Positions 44,171 to 52,418 of a DNA stretch of 64,000 bases are shown in pieces. The notes under the pieces were generated by a model, which had not been told where the DNA came from, did no database searches, and worked only from the letters and a program-made list of their open reading frames with translations. Origin of the DNA: Micromonospora sp. MW-13 (GTDB taxonomy: Bacteria > Actinomycetota > Actinomycetes > Mycobacteriales > Micromonosporaceae); NCBI RefSeq assembly GCF_003434305.1, contig NZ_QKKX01000042.1:1-64000 (forward strand), in the 5' to 3' direction. Position numbers and translations under genes: made by a program. Every line of letters starts with the position of its first letter. Position 1 is the stretch's first letter.

Positions 44171-44973
44171 ATATCTGTCCTCACAGTGGTGACGGTCTTA
44201 CCGGACTGGGCGCGCCCCGGCTGGGCGGGGATGTGCGTGGTGCACACCCCGTCGCCGTGCGCGATGGTGGCCAGGCGCTGTACGTGGGTGCCGACCAGAC
44301 GGGAGATCACCGCGGTCTCGGCCTCGCACAGCTGGGGGAACTCGGCGGCCACGTGCGCCACCGGGCAGTGGTGCTGGCAGAGCTGACCGCCGGAGGCGAT
44401 CGTGGACGCGTTGGCAGCGTAGCCCTCGGCGGTCAGCGCCCCGGCGAGTGCCTCGGCCCGTGCCAGGGGGTCGTCGCCGGCGTCCTCCATGGCGGCCCGG
44501 CAGCGGTCCTCCAGGGCGACGACCTGGTCGGTCGCGAACGCCTCCACCGCCTCGGAACCGCCGCTGCGGGCGATCCAGCGCAGGGCGGCGGTGGCGATGT
44601 TGTCGTAGTGGTGGGTGCCGCAGCGGCCCCGGGCCGCGTCGGTCAGCACGAAGACCTTCGCGGGGCGGCCCCGTCCCCGGCTGCCCCGCACGGTCTGCTC
44701 ACGGGCGACCACGTCGCCGTCGACGAGCATTGCGTCGAGGTGCCGGCGGATCGCCGCCGGGCTGAGCCCGAGCGCCGAGCCGAGCTGCGCGGCGGTGGTC
44801 GCCCCCCGCTCCAGCAGCAGCTTGGTCACCCGGTCACGGGTGGAGAGGTCGGTCGCGGCGGAACCGGCGGACGCCACCGGGACGGCGGCCACTGGCGCAC
44901 CGGCGGGCACGGACGCACCGGCGACCGGACCGGTCGCCGGCTGTCGCCCGGACAGCGCCGCCGCGTTTTTCAC
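44167..44973 (-). CDS. sufR: Fe-S-sensing repressor SufR
   Basis: About 268 residues. A winged helix-turn-helix (about 45-105: RDRVTKLLLERGATTAAQLG, SPAAIRRHLDAMLVDGDVV) is followed by a sensor region with Cys residues in GGQLCQHHCPVAH (about 197-201) and EFPQLCEAE (about 213). In mycobacteria and cyanobacteria, SufR holds a cluster and represses suf when clusters are plentiful. The GTG at 44973 has a TAACGT -10 ending 7 nt upstream, so it is probably leaderless. The N-terminal 40 residues are Gly/Ala/Pro-rich. Confidence 0.93.
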   Translation of the reverse strand: MKNAAALSGRQPATGPVAGASVPAGAPVAAVPVASAGSAATDLSTRDRVTKLLLERGATTAAQLGSALGLSPAAIRRHLDAMLVDGDVVAREQTVRGSRGRGRPAKVFVLTDAARGRCGTHHYDNIATAALRWIARSGGSEAVEAFATDQVVALEDRCRAAMEDAGDDPLARAEALAGALTAEGYAANASTIASGGQLCQHHCPVAHVAAEFPQLCEAETAVISRLVGTHVQRLATIAHGDGVCTTHIPAQPGRAQSGKTVTTVRTDI

Positions 44974-44986
44974 AACGGCAACGTTA
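44973..44986 (-). promoter_or_regulatory. sufR promoter and possible SufR box
   Basis: On the minus strand TAACGT is followed by 7 nt and the GTG start. The plus-strand reading CAAC-n6-GTTA matches the cyanobacterial SufR box CAAC-n6-GTTG at 7 of 8 fixed bases and overlaps the -10 and the start codon, so binding would block transcription. A TTACGTAA palindrome lies directly next to it. Confidence 0.5.
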
Positions 44987-45066
44987 CGTAATTCGCCGGG
45001 GGCCCGCAATCCGGGTACCGGTGATCCGAGCCACCGGCACGGCGGGAGTCACCCGATCGGGCTCCA

Positions 45067-45082
45067 CTACGTTGCGTAGGAT
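45067..45082 (+). promoter_or_regulatory. ctaA promoter with inverted repeat
   Basis: TAGGAT (45077-45082) is followed by 7 nt and the GTG of ctaA, as in leaderless messages. CTACG-TTG-CGTAG (45067-45079) is an inverted repeat overlapping the -10 and could be an operator. It lies about 90 bp from the divergent sufR start. Confidence 0.5.
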
Positions 45083-45089
45083 TTGGCCC

Positions 45090-46040
45090 GTGAAGCGATC
45101 CGTCCGGTTCCCGGTCTCCACCACCCTGCTGCGCCGCCTGGCGCTCGCCTCGATCATCGCGAACGTGGGCATCGTCGTCACCGGCGGGGCGGTCCGGCTG
45201 ACCGCGTCCGGCCTCGGCTGCCCCACCTGGCCCAGGTGCACCGACGCGTCGTACAGGACGACGGCCGAGATGGGCGTGCACGGCGTCATCGAGTTCGGCA
45301 ACCGGCTGCTCACCTTCGCCGTCGGCGCGATCGCGCTGCTCGTGGTGGTGGGCGTGCTGCTGCACGGCGCGCGGCGGCGGGCCCTGCTGCCGCTCTCGAT
45401 CGGGGTGCTGTTCGGCATCCCCGCGCAGGCGGTGGTCGGCGGCTTCACCGTGCTGACCAACCTGAACCCGTGGGTGGTCGGCCTGCACTTCCTCGCCTCG
45501 ATGGCGGTGATCGCGGTCGCGTACGCGCTCTGGCGACGCATCGGCGAGCCGGACGGCCCGGCGGTGCCCACGGTGCCGGGGCCGCTACGGGCGCTGACGC
45601 TGGTCACCACCGTGGTGAGCGTCGCGGTGCTGGTGATCGGCACCTGGGTCACCGGCAGCGGCCCGCACGCGGGCGACCAGGGCGCGGCCCGCAACGGCCT
45701 CGACCCGGAGTCGATCTCGCAGGTGCACGCCGACGGGGTGTTCCTGCTGATCGGACTCTCGGTGGCGCTGGTCTTCGCGTTCCGCGCGGTCGGCGCCCGG
45801 CGGGCCGAACGGGCCGCCCTGGTGCTGGTCGCGGTGGAGCTGAGCCAGGGCCTGATCGGCTTCGTCCAGTACTTCACCCACCTGCCGGCGGTGCTGGTCG
45901 CCCTGCACATGCTCGGCTCGTGCCTGGTCCTGCTGGCCACCCTCGGGGTGCAGTGGTCAACCCGGCAGCCCCACCCGCCCCACCCGCCGTCGACGGCGCC
46001 CCCGGCCCTGACCGAGCCCCCCGTCCCGGCCACCGCCTAA
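45090..46040 (+). CDS. ctaA: Haem A synthase CtaA/COX15
   Basis: About 316 residues with eight membrane helices. Candidate haem ligands are His in GVHGVIEFGNR (about 68), GLHFLAS (about 130), QVHADG (about 210) and ALHMLGS (about 270). The Cys pair in GLGCPTWPRC (about 42-49) sits in the first outer loop, as in related enzymes. It converts haem O to haem A for cytochrome c oxidase. GTG start at 45090 with a leaderless-type promoter. ctaB, its partner, is 1.7 kb downstream on the other strand. Confidence 0.93.
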   Translation: MKRSVRFPVSTTLLRRLALASIIANVGIVVTGGAVRLTASGLGCPTWPRCTDASYRTTAEMGVHGVIEFGNRLLTFAVGAIALLVVVGVLLHGARRRALLPLSIGVLFGIPAQAVVGGFTVLTNLNPWVVGLHFLASMAVIAVAYALWRRIGEPDGPAVPTVPGPLRALTLVTTVVSVAVLVIGTWVTGSGPHAGDQGAARNGLDPESISQVHADGVFLLIGLSVALVFAFRAVGARRAERAALVLVAVELSQGLIGFVQYFTHLPAVLVALHMLGSCLVLLATLGVQWSTRQPHPPHPPSTAPPALTEPPVPATA

Positions 46041-46058
46041 CCACCACCCACCCCACCC

Positions 46059-46095
46059 CCGCCGCGCAAACCGATTCTCGGAATTTGCACGGCGG
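46059..46095. terminator. Terminator between ctaA and the ATP-grasp gene
   Basis: CCGCCG.GCAAA pairs with TTTGC.CGGCGG (46059-46070 with 46084-46095) around CCGATTCTCGGAA. It sits in the 81-bp gap between two convergent genes and can terminate both. Confidence 0.6.
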
Positions 46096-46121
46096 GGCAC
46101 GGCGGGACGGGGACGGTGGGG

Positions 46122-47036
46122 TCAGCGGGGTAGGTGGGTGACGATCGCTTCGGCCAGGCGCTCGGGGGCGCCGTCGGCGTACCCGAGGAACAGGGACGGC
46201 TCGGTCAGTTCCAGCTCGACCAGCACGGGCGACCCGTCGGGGCCCGGGATGAGGTCGACCCGGGCGTAGAGCAGGCGCTCCGGCCCGCCCGGCACCGCCG
46301 CCAGCGTCCGCTCGGCGACGGCGAGCTGGTCGGAGACGGCCGCCCGGGAGCTGATCTCCTCGGCCTTGTACAGCCCGTCGACGCCCAGGTCGGGGCCGGT
46401 CAGCATCGGACCCTTGCGGATCGCGTGGCTGAACCGGAGCCCGTCCGGCCCGGCCAGGTACAGCAGCGCGGTCTCCCCGGCGGTGTCCACCGCCGCCAGG
46501 TACGGCTGGACCATGGTCACCCGGCCGGCCCCCGCCAGTCGCCGCACGTGGGCCGTGGCCAGCTCGCGGTGCCCGGGGTCGGCCAGGTCGTACCGGCCGG
46601 TGTCCTGGCTGCCGGCGCTGACCGCCGGCTTGATGACGTACTCGCCGTGGGTGGCGGGCGGCTCCCAGCTCTCCCCCGGCAGGACCCAGCGGGTCGGCAC
46701 GGTGGGGACGCCGGCGGCCGAAAGTTCGCCGAGGTAGCGCTTGTCGGTGTTCCAGCGCACCACGTCGGCCGGGTTGACCAGCCGGGGGACGGTGTCGGCC
46801 CAGGCCACGAACTCGTCGCGGCGCAGCGCGTAGTCCCAGGGCGAGCGGATCACGACCAGGTCGTACGCGGCCCAGTCGACCGCCGGGTCGTCCCAGGCGG
46901 CGGCGGCCACCCGGACGCCGTGCCCGGTGAGCGGGGCGAGCAGGAGCCGGTCGTCCGGGTCGAGGTCGGACAGCTCGGCGCAGGTGACGAGAGCGACCCG
47001 GGGTTCCCCCCGGGTCGACTGGTGGTGTTCGGTCAT
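46122..47036 (-). CDS. ATP-grasp family ligase-like protein
   Basis: 304 residues. The ATP-grasp fold can be followed: N-terminal sensing strands (VALVTCAELSDLD), the central ATP loop EYVIKPAVSAGSQDTGRY (about 130) and metal-binding residues in LYARVDLIPG and LVELELTEPSLFL (about 265-280). It resembles glutathione synthetase/RimK-like ligases that join a carboxylate to an amine or thiol. The substrate is unknown. The small protein at 47044 lies 7 bp upstream on the same strand. Confidence 0.87.
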   Translation of the reverse strand: MTEHHQSTRGEPRVALVTCAELSDLDPDDRLLLAPLTGHGVRVAAAAWDDPAVDWAAYDLVVIRSPWDYALRRDEFVAWADTVPRLVNPADVVRWNTDKRYLGELSAAGVPTVPTRWVLPGESWEPPATHGEYVIKPAVSAGSQDTGRYDLADPGHRELATAHVRRLAGAGRVTMVQPYLAAVDTAGETALLYLAGPDGLRFSHAIRKGPMLTGPDLGVDGLYKAEEISSRAAVSDQLAVAERTLAAVPGGPERLLYARVDLIPGPDGSPVLVELELTEPSLFLGYADGAPERLAEAIVTHLPR

Positions 47037-47043
47037 CTATGTG

Positions 47044-47379
47044 TCAACGGGCCATCGTGCGCCGGGCCATCGACCGCCAGAGGTCGTTGCTGGGACGCAT
47101 CTGGTCCATCAGTTCACGCTCCCAGGCGTTCTCGACGGCGACACCTGCCTGGGCACAGGCCTCCCGCGCGACCACGGTGTCGTCCGCGAACTGGTCGCCC
47201 CAGGCCCCGTCGGAACCCACGAGGACGATGCGCGCGCCGCGCTTGCCGACGTACTCGATGACCGCCTTCGCCCCGCCGTGCCCGTCGGCGAACGACCTGA
47301 TGCCCGCGACCAGGCCGTTGGGGGCCTGCGCGGCGACGGTCTGGTCGGCCGTCAGCGTCGTATCGGAACCATCTGCCAT
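47044..47379 (-). CDS. Conserved hypothetical protein
   Basis: 111 residues. It begins MADGSDTTLTADQTVAAQAP and has an alpha/beta look (KAVIEYVGKRGARIVLVGSDGAWGDQF). It ends ELMDQMRPSNDLWRSMARRTMAR. I do not recognise a characterised family, though similar short proteins occur in actinomycetes. ATG at 47379. It is 7 bp from the ATP-grasp gene and likely co-transcribed. It lies next to the lower-GC stretch, which would hold its promoter. Confidence 0.75.
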   Translation of the reverse strand: MADGSDTTLTADQTVAAQAPNGLVAGIRSFADGHGGAKAVIEYVGKRGARIVLVGSDGAWGDQFADDTVVAREACAQAGVAVENAWERELMDQMRPSNDLWRSMARRTMAR

Positions 47380-47786
47380 GACGCGAAGCCTAAGCAGACT
47401 TCCCTCGGGACGTGCGAGAACCATGAACTATTTGTGATGCCCGTTACCCGACTGTTTAAGGAGAACCACAGGTGATTCGCCCTGACTTATCCGGCTTTTC
47501 CGGCCAAAGCCACCGGGCAAAGTTACTCGTTGTCACCCAGGTTGAGCGAACCCGACTCAGGATGAAATTCTTTCCGATGGGTCGCCAAAGACGGACAACT
47601 CATCAACGATGATGATTTGTCGGGGCAGCCGGGGAGGCGGTGGACCAAGTGGGCGTTGCGGGCGGGGGGGCCGGACCGCCGGATCCACGGGCGGGGCGGC
47701 AACCGGCGCGGGCCGGGAAGCTGGAGGGGGCGGGAACCCGCGCGGGAGGGGACCGACGGCCCCGGCCGCGGCTTGCGGAGACCCCG
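47380..47786. other. Gap of unusual composition upstream of the hypothetical gene
   Basis: About 400 bp without a recognised gene. The part from about 47425 to 47625 is clearly lower in GC than the rest of the window. It contains AAGGAG placed 8 nt before a GTG that opens a 46-codon frame, and several short hairpins such as GGCTTT/AAAGCC near 47491-47510. The rest, up to the ctaB stop, is ordinary GC-rich sequence. It might be a regulatory RNA, a small gene or a foreign fragment. Confidence 0.5.
47472..47612 (+). CDS. Possible 46-residue small protein
   Basis: GTG at 47472 with AAGGAG 8 nt upstream. The peptide starts MIRPDLSGFSGQSHRAKLLV and ends FFPMGRQRRTTHQR, a basic C-terminus. Only about half of its third codon positions are G or C, against nearly all in neighbouring genes, so either it is not translated or it came from elsewhere. 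No family is recognised. Confidence 0.3.
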   Translation: MIRPDLSGFSGQSHRAKLLVVTQVERTRLRMKFFPMGRQRRTTHQR

Positions 47787-48746
47787 TCAGATCAGGGCGT
47801 CCACGGCGACGGCGGCGAACAGGATGGTCAGGTAGACGTACGACCAGTGGAACAGCCGCATCGGCCTGACCGCCCCGCCCCGGGCCACCTGGCGGCACAG
47901 CTTGTGCGCCTCGTACACGAAGACCCCGCCGGACACCAGCGCCGTGACGCCGTAGATGGCGCTCATCCCGAGCGGCCAGACGGCCAGCGAGGAGAGCAGC
48001 GTCAGCCAGGCGAAGCCGATGATCTCCGCGTTGACCCGGCGGGTGGAGGCGACCACCGGCAGCATGGGGATGCCGGCGCGGGCGTAGTCGGCCTTGTACT
48101 TCATGGCGAGGGGGTAGAAGTGCGGCATCTGCCAGAAGAAGACCACCGCGAACAACGCCCACGCCGCCGGGGCCAGCGAGCCGGTCACCGCGGCCCAGCC
48201 GATCAGCACCGGGGCCGCCCCGCAGGCGCCGCCCCAGAAGGTGTTCTGCGCCGTGGTCCGCTTCAGCCAGAGCGTGTAGACCAGGTCGTAGTAGACGATC
48301 GCGGCCAGGGTCAGCCCGGCGGCCAGCAGGTTGGTGAACGCGGCCATCAGGGCCACCGAGACCACCGCCAGCACCAGCCCGAAGACCAGCGCGCTGCGCG
48401 GCGAGACGGTGTGCGTCGGCAGCGGGCGGCGCTTGGTGCGCCGCATGACCTGGTCGATGTCCCGGTCGATGTAGCAGTTGAGCACGCTGGCCGCGCCCGC
48501 GGCGAGCGAGCCGCCCACCAGCACCACCGCCATCAGCCACAGCGACGGCAGCCCGCCCTGGGCCAGCATCATCGCCGGAACGGTGGTGACGAGCAGCAGC
48601 TCCACGATGCGCGGCTTGGTCAGCGAGACGTACGCCGAGACCACCGCCCGGACGTCCCGCCGGGGCGAGGCCGGCGCCTCGGTCACCGTGCGCACCGGCG
48701 GCTGCCCGGCAGAGTTGCTGACGGGGCGCTCGGTGATCATGCTCAC
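47787..48746 (-). CDS. ctaB: Protohaem IX farnesyltransferase (haem O synthase) CtaB
   Basis: 319 residues, UbiA superfamily, about eight to nine helices. The two Asp-rich motifs are NCYIDRDIDQVMRRTKRRPLP (about 100) and YYDLVYTLWLKR with KYKADYARAG later (about 240). The enzyme adds a farnesyl chain to haem b to give haem O, which ctaA then converts. The GTG at 48746 is preferred over the ATG two codons later because AAGGTGG lies 6-7 nt upstream. It is divergent from tkt with a 262-bp shared control region. Confidence 0.95.
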   Translation of the reverse strand: MSMITERPVSNSAGQPPVRTVTEAPASPRRDVRAVVSAYVSLTKPRIVELLLVTTVPAMMLAQGGLPSLWLMAVVLVGGSLAAGAASVLNCYIDRDIDQVMRRTKRRPLPTHTVSPRSALVFGLVLAVVSVALMAAFTNLLAAGLTLAAIVYYDLVYTLWLKRTTAQNTFWGGACGAAPVLIGWAAVTGSLAPAAWALFAVVFFWQMPHFYPLAMKYKADYARAGIPMLPVVASTRRVNAEIIGFAWLTLLSSLAVWPLGMSAIYGVTALVSGGVFVYEAHKLCRQVARGGAVRPMRLFHWSYVYLTILFAAVAVDALI

Positions 48747-49008
48747 GGATTGCCACCTTCCGGCGTCGGCAGGGGGGGTCGGGTCGGTCGGACCCGTCCG
48801 GGCCCACGCACCGACCCACACACTACGCGTTGTCGTTTTGGCTGCCCGCGCGACCCGACAACGGTGCGGGCCGTCACACCCAGGTGGAACGGCCGATCCG
48901 GTCGGACCCGCACAGACCAGCATGCAGAGATCCCTGGGCGCACGTTTAGTGCCGCTCGATAGGGTCATCACTGAGGGTTCCGCCCAACTGCCGAGGAGCA
49001 CAACCATC

Positions 49009-51147
49009 GTGGCTGCCAACCGACCCGAGCAACCCGCACTCAACTGGTCCGACCTCGACCGCCGGGCCGTCGACCTCGTCCGTGTGCTGGCCATGGACGC
49101 CGTGGAGAAATCCGGCAACGGCCACCCCGGCACCGCGATGAGCCTCGCGCCCGCGGCGTACCTGCTTTTCAACCGGGTGATCCGGCACAACCCGACCGAC
49201 CCCAACTGGGCGGGTCGGGACCGGTTCGTGCTGTCCGCCGGCCACTCCAGCCTGACCCTCTACATCCAGCTCTTCCTCTCCGGGTACCCGCTGGCCCTCG
49301 ACGACCTCAAGGCGCTGCGGCAGTGGGGCTCGCTCACCCCGGGCCACCCGGAGCACGGGCACACCCCGGGCGTGGAGACCACCACCGGCCCGCTCGGCCA
49401 GGGCCTGGGCAACGCGGTCGGCATGGCGATGGCGGCCCGCCGCGAGCGCGGCCTGTTCGACCCGGAGTCCGAGGCCGGCGCGTCGGTCTTCGACCACGAC
49501 ATCTGGTGCATCGCCTCGGACGGCGACATCGAGGAGGGCATCAGCCACGAGGTCAGCGCGCTCGCCGGGCACCAGCAGCTCGGCAACCTCACGGTGATCT
49601 ACGACGACAACGAGATCTCGATCGAGGACGACACCCGCATCGCCAAGAGCGAGGACGTCGCGGCCCGCTACGAGGCGTACGGCTGGCACGTGCAGACCGT
49701 CGACTGGCGCACCGGCGACGCCGACCAGGGCGACTACCACGAGGACGTCGAGGCGCTGCACCGGGCGCTGCTGGCGGCGAAGGCCGAGACCGGCCGTCCC
49801 TCCTTCGTCGCGCTGCGCACCATCATCGGCTGGCCCGCCCCCAACAAGCAGAACACCGGCAAGATCCACGGCTCGGCGCTGGGCGCCGACGAGGTGGCCG
49901 CCACCAAGCAGCTCCTCGGCTTCGACCCAGCGCAGAGCTTCGAGGTCGACGAGGAGGTCCTGCGCCACGCCCGCCGGGTGCTGGAGCGCGGCGCGCAGGC
50001 CCAGCAGGAGTGGGAGAAGGCGTACGCGGACTGGGCGAAGGCCAACCCGGAGCGCAAGGCGCTGTGGGACCGGATGTCCCGGCGGGTACTGCCGCAGGGC
50101 TGGACCGAGGCGCTGCCGACCTTCCCGGCTGACGCCAAGGGCGTCGCCACCCGGGCCGCGTCCGGCAAGGTGCTGGAGGCCCTCGCCCCGGTGCTGCCCG
50201 AGCTGTGGGGCGGCTCGGCCGACCTGGCGGAGAGCAACAACACCACCATGAAGGGCGAGCCGTCGTTCGTCCCGGCGGTGCACGCGACCAAGGACTTCCC
50301 GGGCCACGAGTACGGCCGCACGCTGCACTTCGGCATCCGCGAGCACGCCATGGGCGCGATCCTCAACGGCATCTCCCTGCACGGCGGCACCCGCCCGTAC
50401 GGCGGCACCTTCCTGGTGTTCAGCGACTACATGCGCCCGTCGGTGCGGCTCGCCGCGCTGATGAAGCTGCCGGTGGTCTACGTCTGGACGCACGACTCGA
50501 TCGGCCTCGGCGAGGACGGCCCGACCCACCAGCCGGTGGAGCACCTGACCGCGCTGCGGGCCATCCCCGGCCTGGACGTGGTCCGGCCGGCCGACGCCAA
50601 CGAGACCGCCTGGGCGTGGCGGCAGGCCCTGGAGCACACCGACCGGCCGACCGCGCTGGCGCTGAGCCGGCAGCCGCTGCCGACCTTGGACCGGTCGACC
50701 CTGGCCAGCGCCGAGGGCGTCACCAAGGGCGGCTACGTGCTGGCCGAGGCGTCCACCGGCAAGCCGCAGGTGATCATCGTCGGCACGGGCTCCGAGGTGC
50801 AGCTCTGCCTCACCGCCCGGGAGCGGCTGGAGGCCGACGGCACCCCCACCCGGGTGGTGTCGATGCCGTGCCAGGAGTGGTTCTTCGCGCAGGACGAGGC
50901 GTACCGGGACTCGGTCCTGCCCCGCGGGGTAAAGGCACGGGTGAGCGTGGAGGCGGGCATCGGCATGTCCTGGCGCGGGATCGTCGGCGACTCCGGCGAG
51001 AGCGTCAGCCTGGAGCACTACGGCGCGAGCGCCCCGCACTCCGTGCTCTTCGAGCAGTTCGGGTTCACCCCCGACCGGATCGTCGCCGCCGCCCACGCGG
51101 TGCTGACCCGGGTGGGCGACATCACCGGTTTCGCGACCGGCAACTGA
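49009..51147 (+). CDS. tkt: Transketolase
   Basis: 712 residues, thiamine diphosphate-dependent, moving two-carbon units in the pentose-phosphate pathway. Visible features are the N-terminal MDAVEKSGNGHPGTAMSLAP, the ThDP/Mg region ASDGDIEEGISHE (about 165), LNGISLHGGTRPYGGTF and the substrate-binding HDSIGLGEDGPTHQPVEHL (about 505). GTG at 49009 with GAGGAG upstream. It is the first gene of tkt-tal-pgi-zwf-opcA-pgl. The 262-bp gap to ctaB has no other gene. Confidence 0.96.
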   Translation: MAANRPEQPALNWSDLDRRAVDLVRVLAMDAVEKSGNGHPGTAMSLAPAAYLLFNRVIRHNPTDPNWAGRDRFVLSAGHSSLTLYIQLFLSGYPLALDDLKALRQWGSLTPGHPEHGHTPGVETTTGPLGQGLGNAVGMAMAARRERGLFDPESEAGASVFDHDIWCIASDGDIEEGISHEVSALAGHQQLGNLTVIYDDNEISIEDDTRIAKSEDVAARYEAYGWHVQTVDWRTGDADQGDYHEDVEALHRALLAAKAETGRPSFVALRTIIGWPAPNKQNTGKIHGSALGADEVAATKQLLGFDPAQSFEVDEEVLRHARRVLERGAQAQQEWEKAYADWAKANPERKALWDRMSRRVLPQGWTEALPTFPADAKGVATRAASGKVLEALAPVLPELWGGSADLAESNNTTMKGEPSFVPAVHATKDFPGHEYGRTLHFGIREHAMGAILNGISLHGGTRPYGGTFLVFSDYMRPSVRLAALMKLPVVYVWTHDSIGLGEDGPTHQPVEHLTALRAIPGLDVVRPADANETAWAWRQALEHTDRPTALALSRQPLPTLDRSTLASAEGVTKGGYVLAEASTGKPQVIIVGTGSEVQLCLTARERLEADGTPTRVVSMPCQEWFFAQDEAYRDSVLPRGVKARVSVEAGIGMSWRGIVGDSGESVSLEHYGASAPHSVLFEQFGFTPDRIVAAAHAVLTRVGDITGFATGN

Positions 51148-51163
51148 GGGGAGCGTGGACGGC

Positions 51164-52342
51164 ATGACGGACAGGCTTAGCGAGCTCACCGCCGCCGGGG
51201 TGGCGGTCTGGCTCGACGATCTCTCCCGGGTACGGCTGAGCTCCGGCGGACTGGACCAGCTCCGCCGGGAGAAGCACGTGGTCGGGGTGACCACCAATCC
51301 GACGATCTTCGCCAAGGCGCTCGCCGACGCCGACGAGTACGACTGGCAGCTCCGTGACCTCGCCACCCGGGGAGTGGAGGTGGAGGAGGCGGTGCGCATG
51401 CTCACCACGTACGACGTGCGGTGGGCGTGCGACGTGATGCGCCCGTCGCACGACGGCAGCCAGGGCGTCGACGGCCGGGTCTCCATCGAGGTGGACCCCC
51501 GGCTGGCCCACGAGACCGACAAGACGGTCGCCGAGGCCAAGGCGCTGTGGTGGCTGGTCGACCGGCCGAACCTGTTCATCAAGATCCCGGCCACCGAGGC
51601 GGGCCTGCCGGCGATCACCGCGACCCTGGCCGAGGGGATCAGCGTCAACGTCACGCTGATCTTCGGCCTGGACCGCTACTCGCAGGTGATGGAGGCGTTC
51701 CTCGCGGGCCTGGAGCAGGCGCGGGCGAACGGCCACGACCTGTCCAAGATCGGCTCGGTGGCGTCGTTCTTCGTCTCCCGGGTCGACTCCGAGGTCGACA
51801 AGCGGCTGGAGAAGATCGGCTCGGCCGAGGCCAAGGCGCTGCGCGGCAAGGCCGCCGTGGCCAACGCCCAGCTCGCGTACGAGCGCTACGGCGAGGTCTT
51901 CTCCTCCGACCGGTGGCAGGCCCTGGCCGACGCGGGCGCCCACCCGCAGCGCCCGCTGTGGGCGTCCACCTCGACGAAGAACCCGGACTACCGGGACGTC
52001 ATCTACGTCGAGGAGCTGATCGCTCCCGGCACGGTCAACACGATGCCGGAGTCGGTCATCCACGCGTACGCCGACCACGGCGAGACCCGTGCCGACACCA
52101 TCACCGGCGCGTACGACGCGGCCCGCGGGGTCTTCACCGACCTGGAGTCGGTCGGCGTCGACATGTCCGACGTGATCGCCACCCTGGAGCGGGAGGGCGT
52201 GGAGAAGTTCGAGGCGAGCTGGCTGGAGCTGCTCGACGGGGTGCGCAAGTCGCTCGCCGCGGCGGGCCGGGGCACCGGGCGGCCCGGCCAGGCCGCCGAG
52301 GGCAACGCGCAGGCCGCCCAGCATGCCGGCGGCAACGCGTGA
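51164..52342 (+). CDS. tal: Transaldolase
   Basis: 392 residues, typical of the larger actinobacterial transaldolases. The catalytic Lys lies in LFIKIPATEAG (about 140), followed by SVNVTLIFGLDRYSQVMEAF. It transfers dihydroxyacetone units between sugar phosphates. I use the ATG at 51164 rather than a GTG three codons earlier, because the GGGGAG site would be almost touching that GTG. The C-terminal Gly/Gln/Ala stretch after residue 365 is not part of the barrel. Confidence 0.95.
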   Translation: MTDRLSELTAAGVAVWLDDLSRVRLSSGGLDQLRREKHVVGVTTNPTIFAKALADADEYDWQLRDLATRGVEVEEAVRMLTTYDVRWACDVMRPSHDGSQGVDGRVSIEVDPRLAHETDKTVAEAKALWWLVDRPNLFIKIPATEAGLPAITATLAEGISVNVTLIFGLDRYSQVMEAFLAGLEQARANGHDLSKIGSVASFFVSRVDSEVDKRLEKIGSAEAKALRGKAAVANAQLAYERYGEVFSSDRWQALADAGAHPQRPLWASTSTKNPDYRDVIYVEELIAPGTVNTMPESVIHAYADHGETRADTITGAYDAARGVFTDLESVGVDMSDVIATLEREGVEKFEASWLELLDGVRKSLAAAGRGTGRPGQAAEGNAQAAQHAGGNA

Positions 52343-52418
52343 CCGACGCTCGCGGACGCGCCCCGGGGCACCGCCCCGGGGCGTCCCGTGCCGCCGGTCG
52401 GCGGTACGGGACGGCCCC

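Noticed and set aside
47425..47625. A c-di-AMP (ydaO) or other known riboswitch
   Set aside because: I could not line up the conserved core of any riboswitch I know, and it points at no gene on the plus strand. Left as an unexplained low-GC island.
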